Assembly (NCBI RefSeq): GCF_003815655.1
Contig: NZ_CP033917.1
Location: 2,232,001-2,296,000, forward strand
Length of the DNA stretch: 64,000 bases
Reading direction: 5' to 3'
Source of the DNA: Chryseobacterium sp. G0201
Lineage (GTDB): Bacteria > Bacteroidota > Bacteroidia > Flavobacteriales > Weeksellaceae
The notes beneath the pieces were generated by a model, which searched no databases, had not been told where the DNA came from, and worked only from the letters and a program-made list of their open reading frames with translations. The number at the start of each line of letters is the position of its first letter. The first letter of the stretch is position 1. A program made the position numbers and the translations under genes. Below, piece after piece: positions 15,909-23,709 of this stretch.

Positions 15909-16786
15909 TGAAAATGTATATTTTTTGTGCGATAACTTCGCTTTTACTTGTTGGTTGCAATCCGAAAAGCCAAACCGATCAGCCGAAAGAAGATACTTTG
16001 AAAGTAGAATTTTCTTTACCTAAAAAGTTAAAGGAAGTTTCCGGAATTACTTTGTCTCAGGATAAAAAAAGGATCTGGGCAATAGAAGATCAGGGTAATA
16101 AAAATGTCGTTTACGGATTGGATACTCATGGTAACTTGGTTGCCGATGTTTTGGTTGAAAATGCTGAAAATAATGATTGGGAAGATATTACAAAAGATTC
16201 TCAGGGAAATATTTACATCGGAAATTTTGGAAATAATGATAATAACAGACAAAATCTTTCGATCTTAAAATTAGACCTAAAAGATGCTTCTCAAAAAACG
16301 GCAAAAGCTGTTCAGACTACAAATTTTCATTATGAAGGGCAAACAGAATTTCCTCCAAAAAAATCAAATTGGCTGTATGATTGTGAAGCTTTCGTAGAAA
16401 TGGATGGAAATTTTTATCTGTTCACAAAAAATAGGAGTAAAGGTTTTGACGGAACTTTTCTTGTTTTCCAAGTTCCTAATAAAGAAGGCGATTTTGAAGC
16501 TAAATTAATTGGTAAATTGAAACTTCAGGGAGGTTACAGCGACGCTGCGATTACTTCAGCTACAATTAATAGTACAAAAGACAAGATCGTTTTATTGACC
16601 CATAAAAATATTCATGTACTTTCAGGATTTACGAAGAATGATTTTAATTCAGCTAAAATTCAGAAAATACCTTTAAATCATAATTCTCAAAAAGAAGCAA
16701 TTGTTTTTGTTGATGATAAAACATTACTGATCGCTGATGAAAAGGATAAAAAAATAGGAGGAAATGTTTATAAATTCTCTTTTTAA
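15908..16786 (+). CDS. Lipoprotein with SdiA-regulated-like propeller
   Basis: 292-residue lipoprotein. The signal ends in the lipobox LLVGC (Cys about residue 17). The mature part looks like a beta-propeller of the SdiA-regulated/YncE-like kind: KLKEVSGITLSQDKKRIWAIEDQGN, then DWEDITKDSQGNIYIGNFGNN, then LYDCEAFVEMDGNFYLFTKN repeat the blade-like pattern with conserved Asp-Glu pairs. Such proteins may bind ligands or act as esterase-like phytase folds; no catalytic site can be named. Coupled to mazG by a one-base overlap, and ends at a perfect terminator. Role unknown. Confidence 0.78.
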   Translation: MKMYIFCAITSLLLVGCNPKSQTDQPKEDTLKVEFSLPKKLKEVSGITLSQDKKRIWAIEDQGNKNVVYGLDTHGNLVADVLVENAENNDWEDITKDSQGNIYIGNFGNNDNNRQNLSILKLDLKDASQKTAKAVQTTNFHYEGQTEFPPKKSNWLYDCEAFVEMDGNFYLFTKNRSKGFDGTFLVFQVPNKEGDFEAKLIGKLKLQGGYSDAAITSATINSTKDKIVLLTHKNIHVLSGFTKNDFNSAKIQKIPLNHNSQKEAIVFVDDKTLLIADEKDKKIGGNVYKFSF

Positions 16787-16790
16787 ATTT

Positions 16791-16821
16791 AAATCCTCAC
16801 AAAGTTAATTTGTGAGGATTT
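16791..16821. terminator. Bidirectional intrinsic terminator
   Basis: A 13-bp perfect stem, 16791-16803 with 16809-16821 (AAATCCTCACAAA and its complement), around GTTAA. A/T tails suit both the lipoprotein gene and the convergent C1q-like gene. Confidence 0.85.
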
Positions 16822-16844
16822 ATATTTTCTTGAAATTTTATTTT

Positions 16845-17567
16845 TTATGGTGTAAGATATGAGATATAAATATTACCACTTGATAACCTAAAACTTTGTG
16901 TATAACGACAACGAATTCTAAACGTTTCACCGGTATTGAAAAAAGTGATAGAAGACAAGTTATGATTAATTCCAAGTGTCCTTTCCCCATGGCCTGTTGA
17001 TATAGCTGCCAGTGAAGCGGAAGAAGGTGAGACTTTTTGAATGTAAGAGTTTGCTGTTCCTGCGGTATATCCATTCCCGTTGAGACTTAGATCGTACGTT
17101 ATGTATGGTACGATGTTATAGAATCCAGGTTTTACTACTGTAAATATTCCATTACTTGAATTGTAGGTTAAATAAGCATTATCAATTTTATTAGTCACAT
17201 TATAAACATAGGTTTGTGAATAACTTTCATGAGTGCTTACAGGATTGCTCCCTGTGCCGGTATAGCTTCCACTGCTTGGACTAATATTTGTTTTATTGCC
17301 GACAAAAATTACCTTTAGGAAATTTTCAGATTCTATATTTCTCCATACAGGTGTATTTCCGTTTCCATTCGACATTAAAAATTCTCCTTTATTTCCAGAA
17401 TTTCCTTTCGTTCTTGAATCACCTCCTAAATTCAAATCTTTTACAACCTGTAAGGTACCGTTAACGTGCAGTGTATTTTGTGGAGTAGGAGTTTGAATAC
17501 CAACTTGGGTATAGTGAATTGCGGACACAAGGAATAATGCCATGCAGAATAGCTTTTTTTTCATCAA
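16845..17567 (-). CDS. Secreted C1q-like hypothetical protein
   Basis: 240-residue secreted protein. Signal peptide MMKKKLFCMALFLVSAIHYTQ followed by the VGIQTPTPQNTLHVNGTL stretch, a very common start in flavobacterial surface proteins. The C-terminal 140 residues look like a C1q/TNF-like jelly roll (strands ending in FYNIVPYITYDL, FRIRCRYTQSF and NIYISYLTP). Such proteins often are surface adhesins or phage-tail-fibre-like. There is no sorting domain of type IX. Convergent with the lipoprotein; it has its own promoter. Function is not known. Confidence 0.75.
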   Translation of the reverse strand: MMKKKLFCMALFLVSAIHYTQVGIQTPTPQNTLHVNGTLQVVKDLNLGGDSRTKGNSGNKGEFLMSNGNGNTPVWRNIESENFLKVIFVGNKTNISPSSGSYTGTGSNPVSTHESYSQTYVYNVTNKIDNAYLTYNSSNGIFTVVKPGFYNIVPYITYDLSLNGNGYTAGTANSYIQKVSPSSASLAAISTGHGERTLGINHNLSSITFFNTGETFRIRCRYTQSFRLSSGNIYISYLTP

Positions 17568-17584
17568 ATGTTTTTTATTTATTG

Positions 17585-17592
17585 CAAATATA
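17585..17592 (-). promoter_or_regulatory. Promoter -7 element for C1q-like gene
   Basis: On the minus strand this reads TATATTTG, matching TAnnTTTG, 17 nt upstream of the ATG at 17567. The rest of the gap to 17790 is very AT-rich with nothing recognised. Confidence 0.6.
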
Positions 17593-17790
17593 TTTTTTTT
17601 AATTAAATTGATATTTTTAATTAATTTTAAACATATTAGGCTATGAGTGCGTATTGTATATGTTGTTGATATTATTTACTTATTTTGCTATTTATATTTA
17701 TTTTATGCATTTGTATTCATTAAATAAATGCTATAAAAAAATATTTTTTTTAAATGCAAAAAATTTTTATTTGGTGTTATTTAAATCGAA

Positions 17791-17821
17791 AAAAGCTTCA
17801 GAAATTTTTTCTGAAGCTTTT
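17791..17821. terminator. Strong intrinsic terminator after phosphoesterase-barrel gene
   Basis: A perfect 14-bp stem (17791-17804 with 17808-17821, AAAAGCTTCAGAAA) around TTT. It ends the minus-strand phosphoesterase gene at 17846. Confidence 0.85.
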
Positions 17822-17845
17822 AACTTTATTTAGGATAAATTCTTT

Positions 17846-20800
17846 TTAGAAAGTCATTCCCACACCACCGGAAATTCTACCACCATCAGAGCCGTAGAAA
17901 TAATTCAGTCTTGCGGAGAACATTTCTACAACGCTGATCCAGAATCCAACTCCGGCAGATTGATGCCATTTGTTAGAATATTCATTGTCATTCCAAACTC
18001 TTCCAATATCGTAACCAACCAAAACTCCCATGTTGGCAGGAACAATAGTATTTCTAATTCTTCCAAAATCCCAACGGATCTCTGAGTTATTGGTAAAATA
18101 GGATCTTCCTGAGAACCTGTCGTTTCTGAAAGCTCTCATTCCATTATTTCCTCCGATGGCTGCAGCCTGATAAAATTCAAAATTATTATTGTTGATCCAC
18201 ATTACATTACTTGAATTAGCAAAAATAAAATTTCCTCTTTTATCAAGTCTGTGATCAATGGCTAAAGTTCCTGTTAAGGTTAAAAAGTTTTTATCGAAAT
18301 TTGAAAGATTGGTTTTCCAGTCAGCATTCACAAAGAATTCTAATCCTAAAGTAGGGAAAGCTTTGTTATCTAAATTTTTAAAACTAAAAGTATAGTTTAC
18401 TCCTGCAAATTGTTGATTGTTAAAAACTTCGGGTCTTACGTCAGAGGATTGGTCTACAAATCGGTCGCCATTTCTCTGTACTTTATTATTCTCAAAAGTA
18501 AGCTGAAATTTATTTTCAAGATTCATCCAGCTTTTCTTAGAAATAGAAGGTGCAAAATTAATTTTTGAAATTCTGGCTCTGTTGTATTCTCTTTCTACAT
18601 TTTCTTTATCATATTCGTTTTCATTAGACAAACCAAAGAAATTTTCTGAGAATCTTGGAGTCGTAAAAGATGCATCTAAATTAAAATCCCAATCAGAAAT
18701 TGCCTTCTTGAAAATTCCTTTATATACTAAATTAAATCCACCCGTTGCAGTATAGAAATTAGCCTTTAAACTATGTTTTTGGGTATAAGGATCGCGAATG
18801 AAATTATTTACCGTATAATTCGCCAAAATACCGATAATCAAACCGTCATCAGGATTGTAATCAGCATTTGGATACCCTGCTACAAAATTATATTTCGGGT
18901 GTTTATAATTGTAGGTATTGACATCATAATCGTCGGAAATATGTTTCGCTCCGGAGCCAGTATAGGTGTTTTTCTGAGATTTAAAATCATAGATTTTCAC
19001 CTTACTTCCACTGGAAACATTATAGATATCGTGGTTGTAACCTCCAATAAGACGGATATTCATTTTGGGTCTTCCGTCTCCCGAAACTTCGTAAATATCA
19101 TCATCTTCCAAACCGTAAATCCAAAGTTCTTTTGTTTTAGAATCACTGTAAGTTTTTTCGAATACCAACTCGGGATTTTCTTTGTTTTTGTCTAATTTAT
19201 ATTGTTTTACTTCAACAGAATTTCCGGTTTTGGTAATCACGAATTTATCGGGATTTACAGTTCCTGCTAACGGAACTTTTTCCTGTAGAACATCATAATA
19301 TCTTGTTGCGTAATCCTGCAGTTTCGTTTTTCTTAATTTTAATTTTCTTTGAATATCAGCAATCGTTTCATCTTTTACTTCCTTTGGAATATTGTTGAAA
19401 GCTTCATCAATATCTTTATCAGTAAGATGCTCTTGGATGTATTTTGCCTGTGCGATCCAGTCTTCTTCGGTAGAACCTTTTAAAAATACTAGATCTAATG
19501 GATAAGGTTCCATATTGATCCATTTTACATTTTTAATGTCATCTTTAAATGTTTTCATGTGACGAATTGCAGGAACATTCATAATGATTTTGAAAGCTGC
19601 GCCATCATATTTACTGAAAGCCTGATCTCTGTCTCTTGGGATTGGTTTATAAATTGTTTTGTCGCCATCCTGATATTCTGCCCATTTCCATTGGTCGGAA
19701 TGCCTGTCCCAATCGCCAATCAACATATCAAAAATTCTTGCTCGGATGTAAGATTCCTGATCTACAGAATATTTGTAATTTTTAGTGAAACTTTTCAAAA
19801 CATCATCCGTTGAAAGAATGTCTTTTGCATTATCAAGAGACTGTAAAGTTTTTGGATCTGATGAAAAACGTTCTTCAATCATGTACATTTCGTCGCCATA
19901 ACTTGTATTATATTCGCCCAGACCTTGTTGTTTTGGTATATAAAACAACCTCGGATTGCTGTGGAAAATATTAAGCTTATCTGCCATATTTCCAACTGAA
20001 AATGAAGTAAATGGATGATTAGTAGTATAAAAATCCAACAAGAATTTCTCTGGAAAGGTATTGTTTAGCTCATTTCCGAAGGTACTTTTCTTGAAGGCCA
20101 TATTATTCAGGAAACGAACGGCGCTTTTCTTAACACCTCTCATTACGAATTCCTGTCCGTCTTTAGATTTTAGTCTCAAACTGTTGGATTGATTTCCACC
20201 GCCTTCTCTAAAAGGAGTGTAGCCACCATCCAGCTCAGAAATATTTGCCGTTGAAGCTTCAATAGGCATTCCGTAATAATTTCTGTAATGCTTACCCCAA
20301 AGCCAAGTGTAAAATTTTCCTTTTTCGGTTAATTTTTTAGGATAAATTGTAGATGATACTGTTGCCGGAAAAGAGTTAGGATAATTGTTTACAAATACAT
20401 CAGGCTTTGAAACAACTGAAATATGAGTAAGTTTTTGGAACTTATTATCTTTTGTTGAAAAAAATTCTACATCAGAACTTTGATCTTTTCTCATATTTAA
20501 AACAGCAAAACCATTTCCTCCATATGAAAAATCACTTTTTTCAGCGATCGTTGCAGGATCGGTCTTTGAACCGGCTCCGCTAATGATTTGTCTGATATTT
20601 CTTTCTTCGTGATACTGTAAATTATGATCATGCCCTGAAACAAAGATCACATTTTCTTTTTCCTGAACAATACTTTTCAATCTGTTGGCAAGGTCTGCAT
20701 AATGTTGATTATTAATATCTTCTAAACTTGCGCCCGATGAACTTCTCAACACATTGATCAAACTTGCTACCCCCGGAACCGGAACTTTACTTTTTAATGG

Positions 20801-21559
20801 AAAAAGATGAGATTTTGGAGAAGTATAGCCCGCATGAGTTCCGCTGCTGATGATTGGATGATGAAGCGCAACAATGATTCTCTTGTCCTGATTTTTATTA
20901 ACTAAATCTTTAAATTCAATGAAAAGATCTTCACGGGTTTTGATATTGCAGTTTTTATTGATCCCTGGATATTGATCCCAGTTTATCAAAGCCCATTCTG
21001 TATCAATTACAATTAATTTAATGTCTTTGGTAAGGTTAATATCATCAATCGGACATGAGTTTTTGGGTAAAAAAGATTTTTTATCGTTTAAATAAGATTT
21101 AACAAAATCTTCCTGAGCTTTTAATCCGTCCAAACCATGATACCAATCGTGATTTCCCGGGATAACTAATGTTTTTCCTTTGAAATTTTTCGTGATCGAA
21201 AGTTGATTTTCCAGTTTTTGTTTGGCCAGAGCATAATCTTTATCCGATTCTTGCGGCATTCCTGAAGGGTAAATATTATCTCCCAAGAAGATTAACATTG
21301 ATTTTTCGTCTGCAGAATCTAGTTTGTTTTTAAGCAGATTCAACGTATTCTGAGCCTGAATTTCGTCTGCATTGCCTGCGTCTCCGACTAAGAAAATTTT
21401 AAAGTCATTTTCAGATTTTATATCAGAATTTTTAACTTCAAATAAGTTTTTACCCTTTTTTACGTTATATGTTGCGCAGGAATAGACAAGTCCTGCGAAC
21501 AATAATAGTCTAAGGAGATACGAAATTTTTTTTAGATGATTTTTCAAGGATAAATTCAT
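17846..21559 (-). CDS. Lipoprotein metallophosphoesterase fused to Omp85-like barrel
   Basis: 1237 residues. The signal ends in the lipobox LVYSC (about residues 24-28). An N-terminal calcineurin-like phosphoesterase (about 50-400) has VGDAGN, LGDNIYPSG, GNHDWYHG, LHHPIIS and SGHDHNLQY, the full metal-ligand set. The middle (about 430-850) is not recognised. The C-terminus (about 900-1237) looks like an Omp85/TamA-type barrel: GGNNGMRAFRNDRFSGRSYF is the surface-antigen motif and the last residue is Phe. So the enzyme domain is anchored at the outer membrane, perhaps facing the periplasm or outside. Substrate unknown. Divergent from the HD-PycTM gene by only 26 nt. Confidence 0.85.
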   Translation of the reverse strand: MNLSLKNHLKKISYLLRLLLFAGLVYSCATYNVKKGKNLFEVKNSDIKSENDFKIFLVGDAGNADEIQAQNTLNLLKNKLDSADEKSMLIFLGDNIYPSGMPQESDKDYALAKQKLENQLSITKNFKGKTLVIPGNHDWYHGLDGLKAQEDFVKSYLNDKKSFLPKNSCPIDDINLTKDIKLIVIDTEWALINWDQYPGINKNCNIKTREDLFIEFKDLVNKNQDKRIIVALHHPIISSGTHAGYTSPKSHLFPLKSKVPVPGVASLINVLRSSSGASLEDINNQHYADLANRLKSIVQEKENVIFVSGHDHNLQYHEERNIRQIISGAGSKTDPATIAEKSDFSYGGNGFAVLNMRKDQSSDVEFFSTKDNKFQKLTHISVVSKPDVFVNNYPNSFPATVSSTIYPKKLTEKGKFYTWLWGKHYRNYYGMPIEASTANISELDGGYTPFREGGGNQSNSLRLKSKDGQEFVMRGVKKSAVRFLNNMAFKKSTFGNELNNTFPEKFLLDFYTTNHPFTSFSVGNMADKLNIFHSNPRLFYIPKQQGLGEYNTSYGDEMYMIEERFSSDPKTLQSLDNAKDILSTDDVLKSFTKNYKYSVDQESYIRARIFDMLIGDWDRHSDQWKWAEYQDGDKTIYKPIPRDRDQAFSKYDGAAFKIIMNVPAIRHMKTFKDDIKNVKWINMEPYPLDLVFLKGSTEEDWIAQAKYIQEHLTDKDIDEAFNNIPKEVKDETIADIQRKLKLRKTKLQDYATRYYDVLQEKVPLAGTVNPDKFVITKTGNSVEVKQYKLDKNKENPELVFEKTYSDSKTKELWIYGLEDDDIYEVSGDGRPKMNIRLIGGYNHDIYNVSSGSKVKIYDFKSQKNTYTGSGAKHISDDYDVNTYNYKHPKYNFVAGYPNADYNPDDGLIIGILANYTVNNFIRDPYTQKHSLKANFYTATGGFNLVYKGIFKKAISDWDFNLDASFTTPRFSENFFGLSNENEYDKENVEREYNRARISKINFAPSISKKSWMNLENKFQLTFENNKVQRNGDRFVDQSSDVRPEVFNNQQFAGVNYTFSFKNLDNKAFPTLGLEFFVNADWKTNLSNFDKNFLTLTGTLAIDHRLDKRGNFIFANSSNVMWINNNNFEFYQAAAIGGNNGMRAFRNDRFSGRSYFTNNSEIRWDFGRIRNTIVPANMGVLVGYDIGRVWNDNEYSNKWHQSAGVGFWISVVEMFSARLNYFYGSDGGRISGGVGMTF

Positions 21560-21585
21560 AAATTTACAATAACAAAAATTCAGGA

Positions 21586-22764
21586 ATGAGCATTTTACAC
21601 AAAGCCAAAGATTATGTTGAAATCTTATTCAAAGATAAGTTATCTTCGGTATATTTTTATCATAATTTTATTCATACCACTTATACGGTAAATAAAGCTG
21701 AAGAAATCATGAAAAATACACCTGTATCTGCTGAGGATCAGGAAAAAGTATTATTGGCACTTTGGTTTCATGATACGGGTTACATAGAATGTGCTCAGAA
21801 TCACGAAGAAAAAGGCGTAGAGATTCTGAAAAATTTTCTACAAAATGAAAATTATACGGAAAATTATATTGAAGATGTTTCTAAACTGATCTTAGCTACC
21901 AAAATTAACTATGAACCTCAGAATCTTTTAGAAAAAATAGCTAAAGATGCAGATTGCAGTCATTTTGCAAGTCACGATTATAATGATATTTCTGATGCTC
22001 TGAGAAAAGAGTGGGAGCTTACCAATGTAAGATGTTTCTCTAATGACGAATGGAATGCGGGAAATCTGGATATGCTTAAAAACAAGCACCAATATTACAC
22101 CGATTATGCCAAAGAAAACTGGAATCCTTTGAAAAAGAAAAATATCAAAAAGATCGAGAAAAAATTAGAAAAAGAAGAGGATAAAAAAGATAATTCCGAA
22201 AGCAAAAAAGAATCGAAAGAGCCAAAAGAACAAAAACCGGACAGAAGTGTTGATACTTTGTTCAGAGTAACATTGAATAATCACACAAGATTAAGCGATA
22301 TTGCAGACAGCAAAGCGAATATTTTACTTTCTGTAAATGCAATCATTATCTCGGTTTGTCTTTCTGTTTTGGTTCCGAAATTGGATACTCCAAAAAACTC
22401 ACATCTTATTATTCCGAGTTTTGTGTTGTTGTTATCTAGCGTTTTGACGATCATTTTTGCCATCTTATCCACAAAACCGAACGTTACCAAGACCAATTTT
22501 ACCAATCAGGATATTGCCGACAGAAAAGTAAACCTTTTATTCTTCGGAAATTTCCATCAGATGCTGTTTGGAGATTTTCACAATGCAATGAAAGACCTGA
22601 TCCAGGACAGAGAATATATCTATGATTCTATGGTAAAGGATTTGTATTATTTGGGGAAAGTTTTAGATAGAAAATATAAGCTTTTGTCGATCACATATAA
22701 GATTTTTATGGCAGGAATTATTATTTCTGTTCTGTCTTTTGCGTATGCTTTTCTTTCGTTATAA
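21586..22764 (+). CDS. HD domain fused to PycTM membrane domain (Pycsar-effector family)
   Basis: 392 residues. An N-terminal HD phosphohydrolase domain (about 1-180) has His26, His30, the HD pair His62-Asp63, His73 and Asp121. A Lys/Glu-rich charged linker (about 182-220) follows. The C-terminus is a PycTM domain (Pfam DUF5706) with RVTLNNHTRLSDIADSKAN at 227-245, then membrane segments at about 245-265, 274-295 and 367-391. In Pycsar phage defence, PycTM proteins are cyclic-nucleotide-gated effectors that damage the inner membrane. Here no cyclase gene is next to it. The HD domain could degrade a nucleotide signal. The bestrophin gene follows 21 nt later. Confidence 0.85.
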   Translation: MSILHKAKDYVEILFKDKLSSVYFYHNFIHTTYTVNKAEEIMKNTPVSAEDQEKVLLALWFHDTGYIECAQNHEEKGVEILKNFLQNENYTENYIEDVSKLILATKINYEPQNLLEKIAKDADCSHFASHDYNDISDALRKEWELTNVRCFSNDEWNAGNLDMLKNKHQYYTDYAKENWNPLKKKNIKKIEKKLEKEEDKKDNSESKKESKEPKEQKPDRSVDTLFRVTLNNHTRLSDIADSKANILLSVNAIIISVCLSVLVPKLDTPKNSHLIIPSFVLLLSSVLTIIFAILSTKPNVTKTNFTNQDIADRKVNLLFFGNFHQMLFGDFHNAMKDLIQDREYIYDSMVKDLYYLGKVLDRKYKLLSITYKIFMAGIIISVLSFAYAFLSL

Positions 22765-22785
22765 TTTTAAATTTAATCTCAAAAA

Positions 22786-23709
22786 ATGATTGTAAGACAG
22801 CGTACGAATTGGTTGAAAATGTTGTTCATATGGAAAGGTTCTGTATTGAAGAAAATTATTGTTCAGCTTGTTCTTATTACGTTGTTTTCTTTAGCTGTTT
22901 ATCTTTTTAAGGGAAAAATTTACGATTATAAAGTTCATCTTAATCCTACGATTTTTACGTTAATTGGGTTGGCTTTAGCCATTTTTATGGGTTTCTGTAA
23001 TTCCGCAAGCTACGATCGTTATTGGGAGGGCAGAAAACTGTGGGGACTTTTAGTTATTGAAACAAGGTCGCTGACAAGACAGATCTTTTCATTAATCAAT
23101 GATAATTTGCCCAAAGCTAAAGAGGAAAAACAAAAAATTGTAAAAATGATCTCAGCGTTTTGCTGGTCATTAAATTATCAATTAAGAGATAAATCTGGAA
23201 CAGAGCATCTTTCGAGATTGCTTTCTCCTGAGCAGGTTAAACAATTGGTAGGCAAAAAATTTATTCCAAGTATTATTTTAGGGTTTATTGCTGATTGGCT
23301 GAACGAGCAAAATAAAAAAGGAAATATCGACACGATCGTTTTGACTTCATTAGATCATCAGCTGAATCAGTTTTCCAGTATTTCTGGTGGCTGCGAGAGA
23401 ATTTATAATACGCCTTTGCCTTTTGCTTACAGCGTTTTACTGCACAGAACTGTTTATTTGTACTGCTTTTGGCTGCCTTTTGGATTGGTCGACAGTCTGG
23501 GCTGGATGATGCCTTTGATAGTATTGCTGATCAGTTATACCTTCATTGCTTTAGATGCTATTATTCAGGAAATTGCGGAACCTTTTGGTGAGGAAGAAAA
23601 TGATCTTGCTTTGAACAGTATCTGCCGAACGATTGAGTTTTCTATTTTCGAACAGGCGGAAATTCCGCAAGGTGAATTGAAGAAACCGGATTCTTATTTT
23701 GTAGATTAA
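22786..23709 (+). CDS. Bestrophin-like (RFP-TM) chloride channel family protein
   Basis: 307 residues, inner membrane. After a short basic N-terminus, membrane segments lie at about 25-40, 55-75, 210-235 and 235-260. The sequence FCNSASYDRYWEGRKLWG (about 71-88) is the family signature, and INDN-to-SAFCWSLNYQLR is the following helix region. Bacterial bestrophins can form pentameric anion or cation channels. The gene starts 21 nt after the HD-PycTM gene, so they are co-transcribed; a functional link is inferred. Its stop overlaps that of the convergent GAF gene by four bases. Confidence 0.88.
   Translation: MIVRQRTNWLKMLFIWKGSVLKKIIVQLVLITLFSLAVYLFKGKIYDYKVHLNPTIFTLIGLALAIFMGFCNSASYDRYWEGRKLWGLLVIETRSLTRQIFSLINDNLPKAKEEKQKIVKMISAFCWSLNYQLRDKSGTEHLSRLLSPEQVKQLVGKKFIPSIILGFIADWLNEQNKKGNIDTIVLTSLDHQLNQFSSISGGCERIYNTPLPFAYSVLLHRTVYLYCFWLPFGLVDSLGWMMPLIVLLISYTFIALDAIIQEIAEPFGEEENDLALNSICRTIEFSIFEQAEIPQGELKKPDSYFVD

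Noticed and set aside
18773..19195. 140-codon plus-strand frame within the phosphoesterase-barrel gene
   Set aside because: It lies opposite a well supported gene and has the composition of an antisense shadow (Ile-rich).
21586..23709. Calling this a complete Pycsar system
   Set aside because: No PycC-type cyclase is present in the window, so only the effector family relation can be claimed.
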